The notes: generated from the sequence alone by a model not told the origin. A stretch of 64,000 bases of DNA from Pholiota molesta (GCA_014925825.1 JACGCK010000004.1:1116001-1180000), one strand, 5' to 3'. Counted from the stretch's first letter, positions 34,554-45,303 are shown. A program made the numbers and translations.

Positions 34554-37139
34554 CTACAATATCAGGGTATCTAATTTCATTCCGTGGCCTTCCAGCTTTC
34601 TTCGTTCGATATAATAACCATCATCCAAGCTTGTATCGGGGCCACGTACCTTGTTAAAGGTGAAAGTAACGGGTGCTTTTGTAGCAAGTTTTTCAAGACT
34701 GCCGAAAATAGATGTCAACGCCACTGCAAGGCAGAGATGCGGAACCCGTATCATTTCGTGGCTGCCTTGGACGTTCAAAACCCCAAGCACTAATTGATTC
34801 ATGTTGTCCCGGGTATTGTTGTCGAAGATCCTGTCGGTCTCGGCATCTAATACACTGTAACTTCCAGTGACATCTGTGGAGAAGTGCAATCTAGGATAGT
34901 GGCAGATATCAGCTATTGCATGATAATCTCCCCATGGTGATCGAGCGGCATTTTCGATTGAAATTGAGGGCATAAGCAGGATGGTGATGCGCAACCCGAG
35001 GTGGGTGAACATTATGGGCTCAACAGGCTTTGCCTGAATATGTGTCTGGCCTAAGATTGAAGAGCGATCCAGATAACATTCTAGACTAGATGGAAGAAGA
35101 GCTGAGACTTGTGAATGGTCAGGACCTGCCCAGTTGAATATATCTGCAATGTCGTTGGATGTCGAGTTCAGTACCGCCTGCAGAAGGCGAGAAAATGCTC
35201 GTTCAGCACCCTCTCCATAAGCAGTCGCAATGCTGACATTGAGAATACCCATTAGGGAGTACGCGCTGTCCTCTTCACGTGTCACTTGACGCTTTGCGGC
35301 CATTTGCATTCTGCGCGAAATAGGAATACTGAACATGCGGTGAGCCTGTTTCAGCTCAGACACTGTAATTGTTGTCGCCTCTGTGATTGTTTTCGTGATA
35401 ATTGAGTGGTCTTTGTCACTCTCCGCAGAGTCGACAAATTTATCCCAGTCTGCATTGTAGAATTTGATGTTGGACGGCGCGAGTAACTCCTGCAATGTCC
35501 ATCCACGCGTAAACCAGGTATCCTTGGGCATATCCGAATGCGCCACGGTCTCCGCAAGGTAGGTGATGCAGACATGGGCACCTTGATACCATTTATACAT
35601 GGAGCGGATCGATTCGTCGAGCTCTGCGCTGCTCTCCTTGTTGATACAGACCGTGTCCATCCAACCTAAGGCGACTCCATAGTCTTTCCAGCCGGTTCTG
35701 CAGAAATTAACGAGTTTGCGATAGCCTGGCTGCTGAGGGTCAAATTCGCTCCGGATCCAATCGCCATAGGTGACTTCGCGCGAGTTTCCACGGAGCCAGG
35801 TATGCGACAGAATAGCGTATCTGGAATATTTCTGTATCACACTCTTCAGTACCATTTGCTCTGCTTTTTCCGCGCCGCTGTCGATGGCATTGACAGTCTG
35901 TTCTGTGTTCCCGTAGAAGAACCGGCTGCGTGGTATTTTGAAGCGGGATTTTAAGTCGTCGATCTTTTTGAACACGCGTAGGAAGTCGACGTCATGGACG
36001 AGAGTAGAAGCGATGTGGGCGAAAATCTCGCCTCGTTCAATGAGGGTGATTTGGAGCTTGGAGTGGACCGGCTGGAAGCATAGCATGCGAATAGGCATGG
36101 TGTTGAAGACGTGTGCGCGGAGTGCGTTCAGAGCCTTGTCGATGAAGCATGACTTTCGTTGCTCGAATTCATCTGCGCATCGAGGTGAGTACCATCATAG
36201 CTCCGGGAGATAGCGGCGAGAAGAGTTTACCTGTATGCAAAATGCTCGGTGAATTTCCAATGGAAATCACAGTTCCAATATCTGGAGATTCATCGTTTGG
36301 GACTAAAAAAAGTTATTAGGGAGCGCTGAGCGAGTAGCACAATCCGATCAAATATTCGTACGTACCCTTCACCAATGCAAGACGTTCCTGACTCGTATTT
36401 TCCTCGAGCGCAGAGCTATCGGGTGCTGGCTCCGCTTCCAAAGCCGTATCCGCGACATCTTTTGGGCTGAGATCGTCGAGTGTAGTTGCCCGAGACCCTG
36501 CAGTGGGTATGTCGGTTCCTTTCTCTGTGTTTTCAGAATGTGTGAAGTGAGTGCCAGCATAACGATGAGAAGAAGTGGACAACATCGAAGTTGGCGATAC
36601 ATACCTTCCGATTCCACCTCAATACCACCCACAGGACCCCATTGAGAGCGTAGAAATGACGACATGAATTTCTGCAGAGCGATCACAAACTGTTCTCCGT
36701 CGGGCCCCAAAGTGTTTCGATTCGCATCTACGGTGATCCGTTAAGTTGAGTCACAAAATCCAAATTTACTGAGTCCCGACCGTGTTTATCTTCTCCGTCG
36801 GATGGATGTACAAGGGTACTGATTACGTTTCGCAAGGCCTTGACCAACGTTTCGGTCTCGGTGCTCGGAGAACCTGCGAAAGTTTAATATCGTTTATATG
36901 GATGCAATGATTTGGCCAGGGCAATTGGCAGCAACTTACCTGTCTCCCCAGAATCTTTGGCAATGAGCCCGGGACCAGTTTGTGATCCAGCATCAGCAAA
37001 CATAGAGCCTGCAGTTGGTGGGCCGTTCTCATCGACGCCCTGATTAGCTGGTGATGAAGGATGATATGGGACGTCCAAAAAGTCAATAGGAAGTTATTTA
37101 TGATGATAGATGTAGCTTACCAGGAAGAGTCGTTGCCAT
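34554..37139 (-). CDS. HET-domain protein
   Basis: Seven minus-strand exons (37139-37121, 37047-36940, 36873-36781, 36727-36605, 36524-36366, 36302-36231, 36172-34554) give 730 residues in continuous phase. The HET core starts near residue 310 with YAILSHTW. GYRKLVNFC, LGWMDTVCINKESSAELDES and DTWFTRGWTLQELLAPSNIK follow, and then RREDSAYSLMGI-type text (REEDSAYSLMGILNV) with AYGEGAERAFSRLLQ. HET domains in ascomycetes trigger cell death after incompatible fusion. In basidiomycetes this family is large and mostly unstudied. The first 190 residues are Ser/Thr/Glu-rich, spread over six short exons and probably disordered. There is no fused NACHT or WD repeat region. The start is the first ATG that keeps every intron in phase. 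Confidence 0.85.
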
Positions 37140-38251
37140 TGTACGAGAGGATAGCAGAAAGCTATCATGATGCGGTGTCTGCGCGCGTTCCGGGATACGG
37201 ATCCCGTGCCGGTCCATGGGCCGGCCTGCGAAGACGAATGAGCGTGCACTGCTCATGAAAATGGCGGCCTACTCACCCGCGGCTACGGCGTATGGGAACG
37301 AAGGATCGTATTTAAACGATGGGGACCTGTGCATGCATTGTCGCTGACTATATAGTGATCCGGCAATACGAGGAGACAAAGCACGTCAGATTTACCTGTC
37401 CGACCAGCAGCCGTCCATTTCGCTGCCTCACTCTCCGCATAAGCATAGTCTGTTCATCCCAGATGATATCGAACATGGTCATAACCCAGGCTATAGAACC
37501 GAAGGGAACTCCTGATTAGGTCCCTCGCAAGAAAAGAACGAGAGGAAAGTGCTTACAGTTCGGCATTATAGGCGTAATACTCTCAGGGTGTTCTTCCGCC
37601 TGTGGCATGATATTGCGCGAGCCAGCAGCAGGAAAGCAGGATTCGAGTTGCGCGAGGAGAGCGCGTGGAGTAACATGGGATGCCTGCATCGACAATTGTT
37701 AGCAAGTCCACATATAAAACAATCGAAACGAAGATGAGAAGAAGAGATAATAGAGAGAAATAATAAGAGATGAATAACTTACCGGAAAAGCGTACGAAAA
37801 TCCGAACTCAAGAGCGAGTTTCTTCCTCCTTTCCCCCTCCTGTCCATCTCTCCGGCCTTGAGAAGTTGAAGCTTGAGTTCTCGTCACGGTAAGCGGTTCG
37901 ACGAATTTTTTAGGTTGCTATGTCCTGGTGGATTTTGACGATGCGCTTGGTGTTTGTCATGAGAAAATAGGAGCAGTGCAGAAATAATGAATTTCCCTGG
38001 ATTTCCATGCTGGAGTAAGATAAATTCAGAGGCATCAGGCAAGCTGCAGAACGCGTCGATCACATGTTGTGACTGAGAGTGTTTTGAGTCTATTATGTGT
38101 GACATTTTCGTCTTCCACAGTGGCACAATCACGACGGCGATATATGTCTTTTTCCCAAGCTACCTTCCCACTTTCTGATACTTATAGCTTAAAGTCGTAG
38201 TCTTTAATCTCCCGAACTGCGAGCATCATCGAGCTCAACTCCTCGTCTGAG
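37140..38251. other. Intergenic, no gene recognised
   Basis: The stretch holds the HET promoter and a purine-rich patch near 37735-37775. No exon chain or domain is seen in the short frames here (for example 37699-37887 minus, 37549-37737 plus). Confidence 0.5.
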
Positions 38252-39094
38252 CCAGTACCGCGCCCGAACCGCCGCCACACTCGCTCGCAAGGCCCCCACG
38301 CGCGTCGAACGCATCTCCCAAGGGCAAGGTGCCACCCACGACTGCGTGTAGTCGGACGAAGGGACGGATCTTGGGTCCGGTTATCGAACTCACGGACTCG
38401 GAAAACGATGAAGACGCGGAGTTGCCGATGCGGCTCGCTCCCAAGCCCGTGCAGGGCAATGCCAACGCCGTCACGTCAGATCCGCACATGCAGGGAGCGA
38501 AGTGGCGGTAGTGGACTAAGATTTGGAGTTCGCTGCAAAGCAGTTTCCGTTCGACGAAACCTTCATCTCTGCCAGCCAGAAGATGCCCCGCCAGCAGAGT
38601 GAACTGGTCGCCGACCGTCGCAGGTTCGTACCCCAACACCTCAGCCAAGGCCATCGACAACGCGTCGCAATCGTTTCACCGTGCACGCGCGGTATATACA
38701 CCCCGCTTGCTTACTGAACTCGATGAGCACTCCCAGAGCGTTCAGCGCGAAGCAGAAGAGCAGGCGGCGCCTAAAGCTTCCTTGTCAGCGCCTCTTGCTC
38801 CCCCTCCTGCAGCGGACATCCCACCTGCTGCTGTTGTTGCCGCGCCGCCTGTTCCGCCACCTGCGGCCATACAACCCATAGCCCGTGTCGCGCCACCCGC
38901 TCTCACTCCAACTCCAGCTCTAGTTCCCCCTGCCGCTCCTATCCTCGCCGCCGCACCAAACCCTGCTGCCGACGCTGCAGCGGTCGCCGCGGACCCCGGA
39001 GCCTTCATCCACCTGGCGATAGCCCAAGTCCACGTTGTCCTCCCGGATATCGAGCGCACGTATCTCGAGCGGTTCGTGCGCGCCTTCCTGCCGC
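38252..39094 (+). pseudogene. N-terminal part of an RNF216/TRIAD3-like gene, truncated
   Basis: One frame runs through this block, interrupted by a single TAG at 38509-38511. It reads a basic Ser/Pro-rich start, then GPVIELTDSENDEDAEL, which resembles a SUMO-interacting motif with its acidic flank, as is usual near the N-terminus of fungal RNF216-like proteins. A long Ala/Pro-rich linker follows, then VHVVLPDIERTYLERFVRAF, the conserved helix before the RING part. At that point the gene stops resembling the family and switches to dehydrogenase sequence. The missing RING region is probably the fragment at 33651-34116. Confidence 0.5.
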
Positions 39095-39341
39095 GGCTCC
39101 CTATCGTTCGTGGTATCTACGTCGGCTCAGTTTTCCTGTCAGTCTTTCGACGCTCTGTAGCCTGGACACATTGCTGAACGTCACCCTTAGATTCCAGGAT
39201 ATAATCCGCCTGATTGAGACCAACCCCGCTGAAACTGTCCCCATTGTGGACACGATGTTCGACTTCCAGGACGCCGTCAAGGCTTATACATACTTGAGGT
39301 CTCAAAAGCACGTTGGCAAGGTTGTGATTCGGGTCAACTAG
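38599..39341 (+). CDS. Chimeric open frame: RNF216-like linker fused in frame to dehydrogenase C-terminus
   Basis: From the ATG at 38599 the frame runs to 39137, uses the copied dehydrogenase intron (39138-39190, same GT and AG as the parent), and continues in the copied last exon (39191-39341) to the parental stop. The result is 229 residues: about 165 Ala/Pro-rich linker residues plus FVRAFLPRLPIVRGIYVGSV and the last 50 residues of the enzyme. The junction is within CCGCGGCTCCC against CAGCAGGCTCCC in the parent, so one to a few shared bases may have guided the join. No stop has appeared in the copied exon despite about 10% divergence. Whether it is transcribed is unknown. The dehydrogenase part alone lacks the nucleotide-binding domain and should have no activity. 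Confidence 0.4.
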
Positions 39342-39509
39342 AACACTGAATGTACTACACCTGTGTCATCTTCGATGTGCTCAAATATATATAACTAGAA
39401 GTGACTGACTAGTGACCCGTGCTGGGATAGCGCATTATCCGCTTGTCAAGCAGCTCCTGAGGCAATATAACGACAAAATTTCTATGGCTTACCACAGGAA
39501 TCCATGGCC
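39095..39509 (+). repeat. Derived copy of dehydrogenase 3' segment
   Basis: This is the direct-orientation copy of 33201-33603. It contains the end of the penultimate exon, the last intron, the last exon and 3' flank, with an extra 11-12 bases near 39400-39415. Homology ends after AATCCATGGCC in both copies. Confidence 0.92.
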
Positions 39510-39740
39510 TTACATAGTGTGGCCACAACGTACAAATCACACTGGTGAAACACAACGCATCAATTCAAAGCAAAGCAAAGTCTACATCACAAAACATATT
39601 TTCAGTCCATGTAATATCTAGGTACTGCCTCATCTATGGCATGGAGTCAAAGAGAGGCTTGAATATCTAACGTGGTGGATATTACTGCGGTGAGTAACAT
39701 GGCTGTGGGATATGAAGAGATCCAACACTTACATTGGCTC

Positions 39741-41264
39741 TCAGGCAGAAACAGCCGTGAGGTTATACACGGCACCCCCAATGGTGGTGGTATAGCTCTC
39801 AATGTGATACACGAAGTCCGCAGTGGGAACCTTCCACCAGTCGCCGTCCCTCTCACCGCCATTTTCCGTGATAAACTCGACCAACAGCTCGCCTTGAGTT
39901 CCATTCATCACAGTGGACAGGCCGCGCACGTCGAAAGGGGGCGTATAGTAGGCGATGGTGTAGGGCAAGAAGGTGCTGTTGTTCGCGGTGGTGATGTTGC
40001 TGGACTGGCCGGATCCAGAGCTAGGGAAGGGCCGCTCGCTGTTTTGGCGGGGAACATGTTGGGAGGATGGGTGCCCTTCGGGCAAGCCACCGGCGGGGAA
40101 ACCGCTTTCGGAGGTGCTGCTGATGGGGCCGGGGCCTTCGGAACCTAAGGGTGCGCCGTGTGGCTCGCCGTTCTGGCTACCAGTACCGGGGGCACCACCG
40201 GGGCCAGAGCCCCCAGACCCGAATGATGGGCTGGGTTCACCGCCATTTGTGCCGCTATGGCCGCCGTTTTGGAAGGGCCCGTTGTTGTTTTGGCGGGGAA
40301 TATGTTGGGAGGGCCCTTCGGGCGAGCCACCGCTGGGGAAGCCGCTATGGGAGGTGCCGCTGATGGGGCCCTCGGAACCTAAGCCTGGTGCGCCGTGTGG
40401 GTTGCTGTTCTGGCTACCAGCGGAGGCACCACCGGGGGCACCGCCGGGGCCAGAGCCCCCAAGCCCGAATGATGGGTTGGGTTCGCCGCCATTTGCGCCG
40501 CTATGGCCGCCGTTTTGGAAGGGCTCGTTGTTTTGGCGGGGAACATGTTGGGAGGGCCCTTCGGGCGAGCCACCGCTGGGGAAGCCGCTATGGGAGGTGC
40601 CGCTGATGGGGCCCTCGGAACCTAAGCCTGGTGCGCCGTGTGGGTTGGGACCGTCCTGGCTACCAGTGGAGACACCACCGGGGCCAGAGCCCCCAGGCCC
40701 GAATGATGGCTTGGTTTCACCGCCATTTGCGCCGCTATGGCCGCCGTTTTGGAAGGGCCCGTTGTTGTTTTGGCGGGGAACATGTTGGGAGGTTGGGCGC
40801 CCAAAAGGCGAGCCTTCCGAAGGCTCGCCACCGCCAGGGAAATCGCTTTGGGAGGTTCCGCTGGGCATGGGGCTTCCAGGACCAAAGGGTTCGCCGTGGT
40901 TGCCGTTCTCGCTGCCAGTGGAGGCACCACCGGGGGCACCACCGAAGCCAGAGCCCCCTTGCCCGCCGAACGATGGGTTGGGTCGGCCGCCGTCCGCGCC
41001 ACTCTGGCTGTTGGGGGAACCGCTGGGGAAGCCGCCTTCGACGGGTGGCTCGGGTCGTCCACCAGTTTGGCTGCCTGAGGGGCCGCCACCGGGGCCACCA
41101 GGGTAGCCAGTGGCAATGGGGTTGGTTGGAGTGATATACGAGACGGTGCTGGCAGCGGAGCTGGAGCCAGCGCTTGCGGGCTTCGTGACAACAGCAACAC
41201 GGGCCGCCGCATTGCCTGTGGCAAGAAGGATTGAAAGCATGATGAATTTGGTGTTGGTGAACAT
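39741..41264 (-). CDS. Secreted Gly/Pro/Ser-rich repeat protein
   Basis: A single minus-strand exon gives 507 residues. The chosen start (41264) begins a signal peptide, MFTNTKFIMLSILLATGNAA; an upstream in-frame ATG would add 32 residues and bury it. Residues from about 130 to 370 consist of at least three imperfect repeats of about 80 residues containing SGFPSGGSPEGPSQHVPRQN, PFQNGGHSGANGGEP and GGSGPGGAP, with a more diverged copy before them. The C-terminal 85 residues are not repetitive (YTIAYYTPPFDVRGLSTV, GDWWKVPTADFVYHIESY) and carry several Asn-X-Thr sites, suggesting a small folded domain. A structural or surface coat protein of the cell wall is plausible, but I do not recognise the family. 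A TATA-like box lies 78-84 bases upstream. Confidence 0.7.
   Translation of the reverse strand: MFTNTKFIMLSILLATGNAAARVAVVTKPASAGSSSAASTVSYITPTNPIATGYPGGPGGGPSGSQTGGRPEPPVEGGFPSGSPNSQSGADGGRPNPSFGGQGGSGFGGAPGGASTGSENGNHGEPFGPGSPMPSGTSQSDFPGGGEPSEGSPFGRPTSQHVPRQNNNGPFQNGGHSGANGGETKPSFGPGGSGPGGVSTGSQDGPNPHGAPGLGSEGPISGTSHSGFPSGGSPEGPSQHVPRQNNEPFQNGGHSGANGGEPNPSFGLGGSGPGGAPGGASAGSQNSNPHGAPGLGSEGPISGTSHSGFPSGGSPEGPSQHIPRQNNNGPFQNGGHSGTNGGEPSPSFGSGGSGPGGAPGTGSQNGEPHGAPLGSEGPGPISSTSESGFPAGGLPEGHPSSQHVPRQNSERPFPSSGSGQSSNITTANNSTFLPYTIAYYTPPFDVRGLSTVMNGTQGELLVEFITENGGERDGDWWKVPTADFVYHIESYTTTIGGAVYNLTAVSA
40153..40870. repeat. Intragenic tandem repeat, about 240-base unit
   Basis: The marker GCGCCGTGTGG recurs at 40153, 40390 and 40633 (spacing 237 and 243 bases), with long identical stretches such as GATGGGGCCCTCGGAACC between them. 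A weaker fourth unit extends to about 40870. All unit lengths keep the coding frame. Confidence 0.88.
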
Positions 41265-41834
41265 TGTGAGGGCTGGTTGAGAGCTTGAGGAGGTAATTGA
41301 CTTTGGTATTTGACAATGAATGATAGCTGGGGAATCTGAGTCTTTATACCCTTTTTTCAAGCTATCAGTTGCCTAATCCCTGCTGTAGAACGCCATGCTA
41401 AAATGCTTAGTGTAAATTACTATCAAGCAGTACGTAGCTGTCATTCTAATGTAACGAATGGACTTCGCAATTGATAAATGCCTATCAAATCTATTAGCGC
41501 CCTATCGTGAAATACTTGCATATTATGGGAAGGGATCATTTAATTAATTAACTTTGTATCTTCTTATCGCCTGTCAGTCTTATAGGTGCTAGAGAACAAT
41601 TTTCATCACGATCAAATTGCGCATTGGGTAGAGTCGGCCGGGGGTGCATCAAAATAAGCGCCCGCTCTCGGAGGCAATATTTTGTACACGTGACGTACGC
41701 GTCGCATCCGGTCTCACGTGGTGTTGATCTGGTATGGCCGGAAAAACGAGGCCGCTCACTGCACTGACGCCTCCACCACCCTGCTACAAATACCCTCTAT
41801 TATTTCGGTTTTCAGTGGTTTCTTGCTGAAACCT
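41265..41834. other. Divergent promoter region
   Basis: The stretch lies between the repeat protein (minus) and the M50B peptidase (plus). It holds the TATA-like box at 41342-41348 and AT-rich DNA. No gene is seen. Confidence 0.5.
41342..41348 (-). promoter_or_regulatory. TATA-like box of the repeat protein gene
   Basis: On the minus strand it reads TATAAAG, 78-84 bases before the 41264 start codon. Confidence 0.4.
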
Positions 41835-43279
41835 ATGTCTACATCTACAATAGCATTGCCAACAGTGGCCGCCCCGATACCGACAGCGACCGCCGTCGGC
41901 AATGTGAACCCTCTAGCACCGTCAAGCGACCAAGTGCGTTCGCCATTTCGCTGGCCTATCCTATAGATCGAAGAAGAAAGAACTAAATAAGGCCGCATCT
42001 TATTTTCCAATCTACAGGTTGTCGTACTATACGTCGTAAGTCAACGTCGTTTCTCCTGCTACTCAATGCCATTGACCGACGCTATCTTGTCTTTCATCAC
42101 ACTAGATTGTAGCAATGGCTGTGGTTATCTTTGGCTTCTGGAACGTGCCCGTCGTGCGCAACCTCATCAATCCCCTCAAACTCTTTGCGATTGGTTGGCA
42201 CGAGCTCTGCCATATATCTGCTGTGCGCGCCCGCCACACGGTCCCACCGCGTGTCGTCTTCATAATTCACGCTGTTTCGAACGCTCACTTACATGTGTTT
42301 CATCACTGCAGGCTATTCTCTCTGGCGGCCGAATACTCAAAATTACGATAGACCCTCATGTGGGCGGTGCCACGATCGTTGAAGGAGGCAGCCCGGGATT
42401 CACGCTCTCCGCTGGGTACATTGGCTCGACGTTGCTGGGAGGCACGTTTGTGCTAGCCGGGTGGGATACGCTGGTAGCGAAGATCATGAGCTTTGTGCTA
42501 GGGGTGGGGCTAGTGTTGCCGCTTGTGCTCGTACGAGACAAATTGTGGGTCTTTTTGCTGCAACGTGCTGTGTAGAAATTCACATTTGACTCTGCTTAGG
42601 ACGATTCTGCTGACGATTTGTTACGAGGCGTTGCTTATTGGATTCTGGTTTGTGGACCATGGGTGAGGATTTTAGATCATCGTTCGAATTATCATCCTGA
42701 ATATGTGAAATAGACAGGCTTTGCGGTGGTATTGCTTATTTATTGGCGTGATGAAGTGCGTCAATCACTTGTGTTTAGCCTTACTTTAATCTGATACCTC
42801 GATAGCATCCTATTTGTTGTTTGTGAGCAATATGATACTTAACTCGGGATGAATCTAACATGCCATATGATATAGGGGATGTCGCCGATGATAGATTCTT
42901 TCACAAAACTAACGACTCTGATGCAACACAATTCGCACTTCTATACCCGCGGATAGGTGCCCACGGTACGTAGATCTTTGATTTTCTATTTGGTTAACGT
43001 TTTAGTAACCTTTCTCCGTTTTCGTACAGTTTGGGCCACATTCTGGATAATGTTCCAACTTGCCTCTTTGGCTGGCTTCGCTATTCTTGGAATATTTGCC
43101 TTCAAAGTGAAATACCTGATTCAAGTGCTGAGATATAACTTGATGCTGACAACGCATTGATTTTACTACTTAGATGACGACTGAAGAAATGAATGCTCAA
43201 GCGGGTACGTCTTATGCTCTATATTCACCAGCTACCTTGCATCTTATATCTGTCATCAGCATCATTCCTCCCGACATGA
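41835..43279 (+). CDS. Peptidase M50B-like membrane protein
   Basis: Eleven exons keep phase throughout: 41835-41933, 42018-42035, 42106-42222, 42312-42544, 42600-42662, 42714-42755, 42806-42822, 42876-42965, 43030-43106, 43174-43204 and 43260-43279. They give 268 residues. Exons 2 and 7 are only 18 and 17 bases. The zinc-binding HExxH is HELCH in IGWHELCHIS, at the end of the second hydrophobic region. GGRILKITIDPHVGGATI and SAGYIGSTLLGG are typical of the fungal M50B-like family. Several membrane segments follow, then WDVADDRFFHKTNDSDAT and a last hydrophobic segment. The family is related to site-2-type intramembrane proteases. Its fungal substrate is unknown, and it may sit in Golgi, ER or vacuolar membranes. 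Confidence 0.85.
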
Positions 43280-43974
43280 AAACTGCATCGACATTACGCC
43301 GCATTTTCTGGAACCTTCGCATTGCTTTCGACACCTGCAACTTATCTTATACTCACATCATGGTAGAACATGGACTCGACCGGCGCCTCCTTGTACAACT
43401 GCATATACCTTTCATCTTCGACGTTCCGGTACCCCGAGTGGAACCTCGTGTCATACGAGAAAATGGATTAGTGGATCCCATGCTCATGACCATTGCTACT
43501 TATTACCCCCGTTTCAGTGTTTCTATATATATTTACCACTCATCTTGTCATACGCCCAGAGTCTTGGTGCTCTTTGTAACTTGTACCTTCTAGATCTATG
43601 GCCATCCCAACATGCATATCGAGGGGTTTGACTTCTGCAGAGCTGAATACTCGTTTTATCATGTTGACGGTTTACCAGGATAAGTGTCTCCTGCTTATAA
43701 AGACCGAGCCCACAACGGTAGAGTGCCACTCGGCATGTGGTGATGGAAGTCTACATATTGTGCCAAACCTCTCACACATCTGCACACCATCTGCACACAG
43801 GTACGAAGAGATTCAAACCCCGGTCAATGAGTTGATGTGAGTAATTTCTGTCGATGTTCATCTGCTTCCACAACTCTTCATAATCTGAGTCCTAATCACC
43901 GTCGCTTTTGCGCCTTACAGGTTCTATCATTGCCGTCTTACGTCGACCTCAATCTCTTTTTGCTCTCGTTAGTC
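43280..43974. other. Intergenic, no gene recognised
   Basis: The stretch holds the M50B 3' UTR and the promoter of the first kinase-like gene. The frame running on to 43593 after the peptidase stop has no domain. Confidence 0.5.
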
Positions 43975-45303
43975 ATGTCCGTTTTAGATGATCAAGAACT
44001 ATACTGGCGCGACAAACAGCCATGGCTCCAATCTTGTGGCTACCAGCTTCGAGCACGTTTTCAACCAGATTGGATTCCCTCCTGGACCACGAAACCAGCA
44101 GCCGATTACAGTGAATTGTACGCGCGAGAAGATTATGCTCGCGGAGGGGTACGTGCCCAGAAATATGCAAAATATATGCTTCGCGCTAACAAGTACTAGA
44201 TGGCACCAGTAATGGATGCAATTCATTTGCCTGATAAAACGCCAGTGATGTTGAAAAAAATATTTTCAAAGGACCATGTGAGCAACTACGAGATGAGAGT
44301 TTTGGAATATGTCTCGTTCCCAGAACAACTATCAGATCCGGATAACCATTGCGTATACCTCTACGAGGTGTTAAAAATCCCTGATGACAGCGAAAATGTG
44401 ATCATTGCGATGCCACTTCTGTGTCCATTCGACTTCCCGCGATTCGACACGATTGGGGAGTGTCTGGACTTGTTCCAACAGATCTTCAAGGTGAGGACAT
44501 TGGATCTCTTACTTCTACGTGCTCATATTGTTTAGGGTCTGCGCTTTTTTCATCGTCGCCATATAGCTCATCGGTAAGCTCTAAGCTTGAAAGAACGGAC
44601 TGTCATTTACTTTTAAATGTGTTCAGTGACTGCACTGGGCTCAACCTCATGATGGATCCATCGCAAATTTTTCCAAACGGATTCCATCCGGTAAAAAACG
44701 ATATGAACAGAGAGTTCACTGGTTCCGTCTATCAGAAGTACACGCGTACGCAACGCCCACCAAAGTACTATTGGATTGATTTTGGTTTGTCAATTCGGTT
44801 CCACCCGTCCGACACATCTCCACTTGTTTGGAGCCTGCGAGGCAACGACAAATCGGCCCCCGAATTTCAGGACTTCAGCCAACTGCGCCAAAGGCGCGAC
44901 CCTTTTCCCACTGACATTTATTATCTGGGGAATCTCATTCGAACATATTTTACAGAGGTCTGTTCAAGTTTCTTTATTTGTATAGGACACGGGCTAATAT
45001 CCTCACTGTTAGGGTCAGCCTGAATTTGGGATGGGCAAAAAGCGCGGCTTCGAGTTTATGCAACCTCTCGTGGAGGCCATGGTTCAGGAAGACCCCACGA
45101 AGCGGCCCACGATCGAGCAATGTGTGATCATGCTTGAGGATATTATCCGTTCTCAAAGCTGTTGGACTCTTCGCTCTCAGGTTTGGCACAGTACTGACAA
45201 TATATTCGGATTTATCTATCGTTTCTTCCCTCATTGGGTTCGTCGTATTACATATATCATCACACAAACGCCTGCTATACCCCATCGAATGCCGGAATCT
45301 TAG
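43975..45303 (+). CDS. Kinase-like protein, tandem copy 1
   Basis: The exons are 43975-44148, 44200-44490, 44536-44573, 44627-44957 and 45013-45303, giving 374 residues. An N-terminal WRDKQPWLQSCGYQLRAR block precedes a kinase domain. The beta-3 Lys is in PVMLKKI (about 77-78), HRDCTGLN (167-174) keeps the catalytic Asp and Asn, and WIDFGLS (Asp about 219) is the DFG. TDIYYLGNLI and EDPTKRPTIEQC mark the C-lobe. No glycine-rich loop is visible; its place is taken by RGGMAPVMDAIHL. HRD and DFG are 50 residues apart, against about 18 in standard kinases, because of an insert with FPNGFHPVKNDMN and YTRTQRPPKYY. The C-terminal tail has hydrophobic and basic residues. The family is expanded in mushrooms and has no assigned role; activity is possible but untested. 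Confidence 0.8.

Noticed and set aside
38681..38881. Alternative frames in the Ala/Pro-rich RNF216-like linker
   Set aside because: They are shadows of the frame that continues into the conserved VLPDIERTYLERF segment.
39973..41106. 377-codon plus-strand frame with Pro/Gly/Trp-rich repeats
   Set aside because: It mirrors the repeat units of the minus-strand secreted protein. That protein has a signal peptide, a TATA-like box and a non-repetitive end; the mirror frame has none of these.
43280..43593. Open frame continuing after the M50B peptidase stop
   Set aside because: The peptidase frame ends cleanly after its last short exon. The downstream frame shows no domain and looks like 3' UTR sequence.
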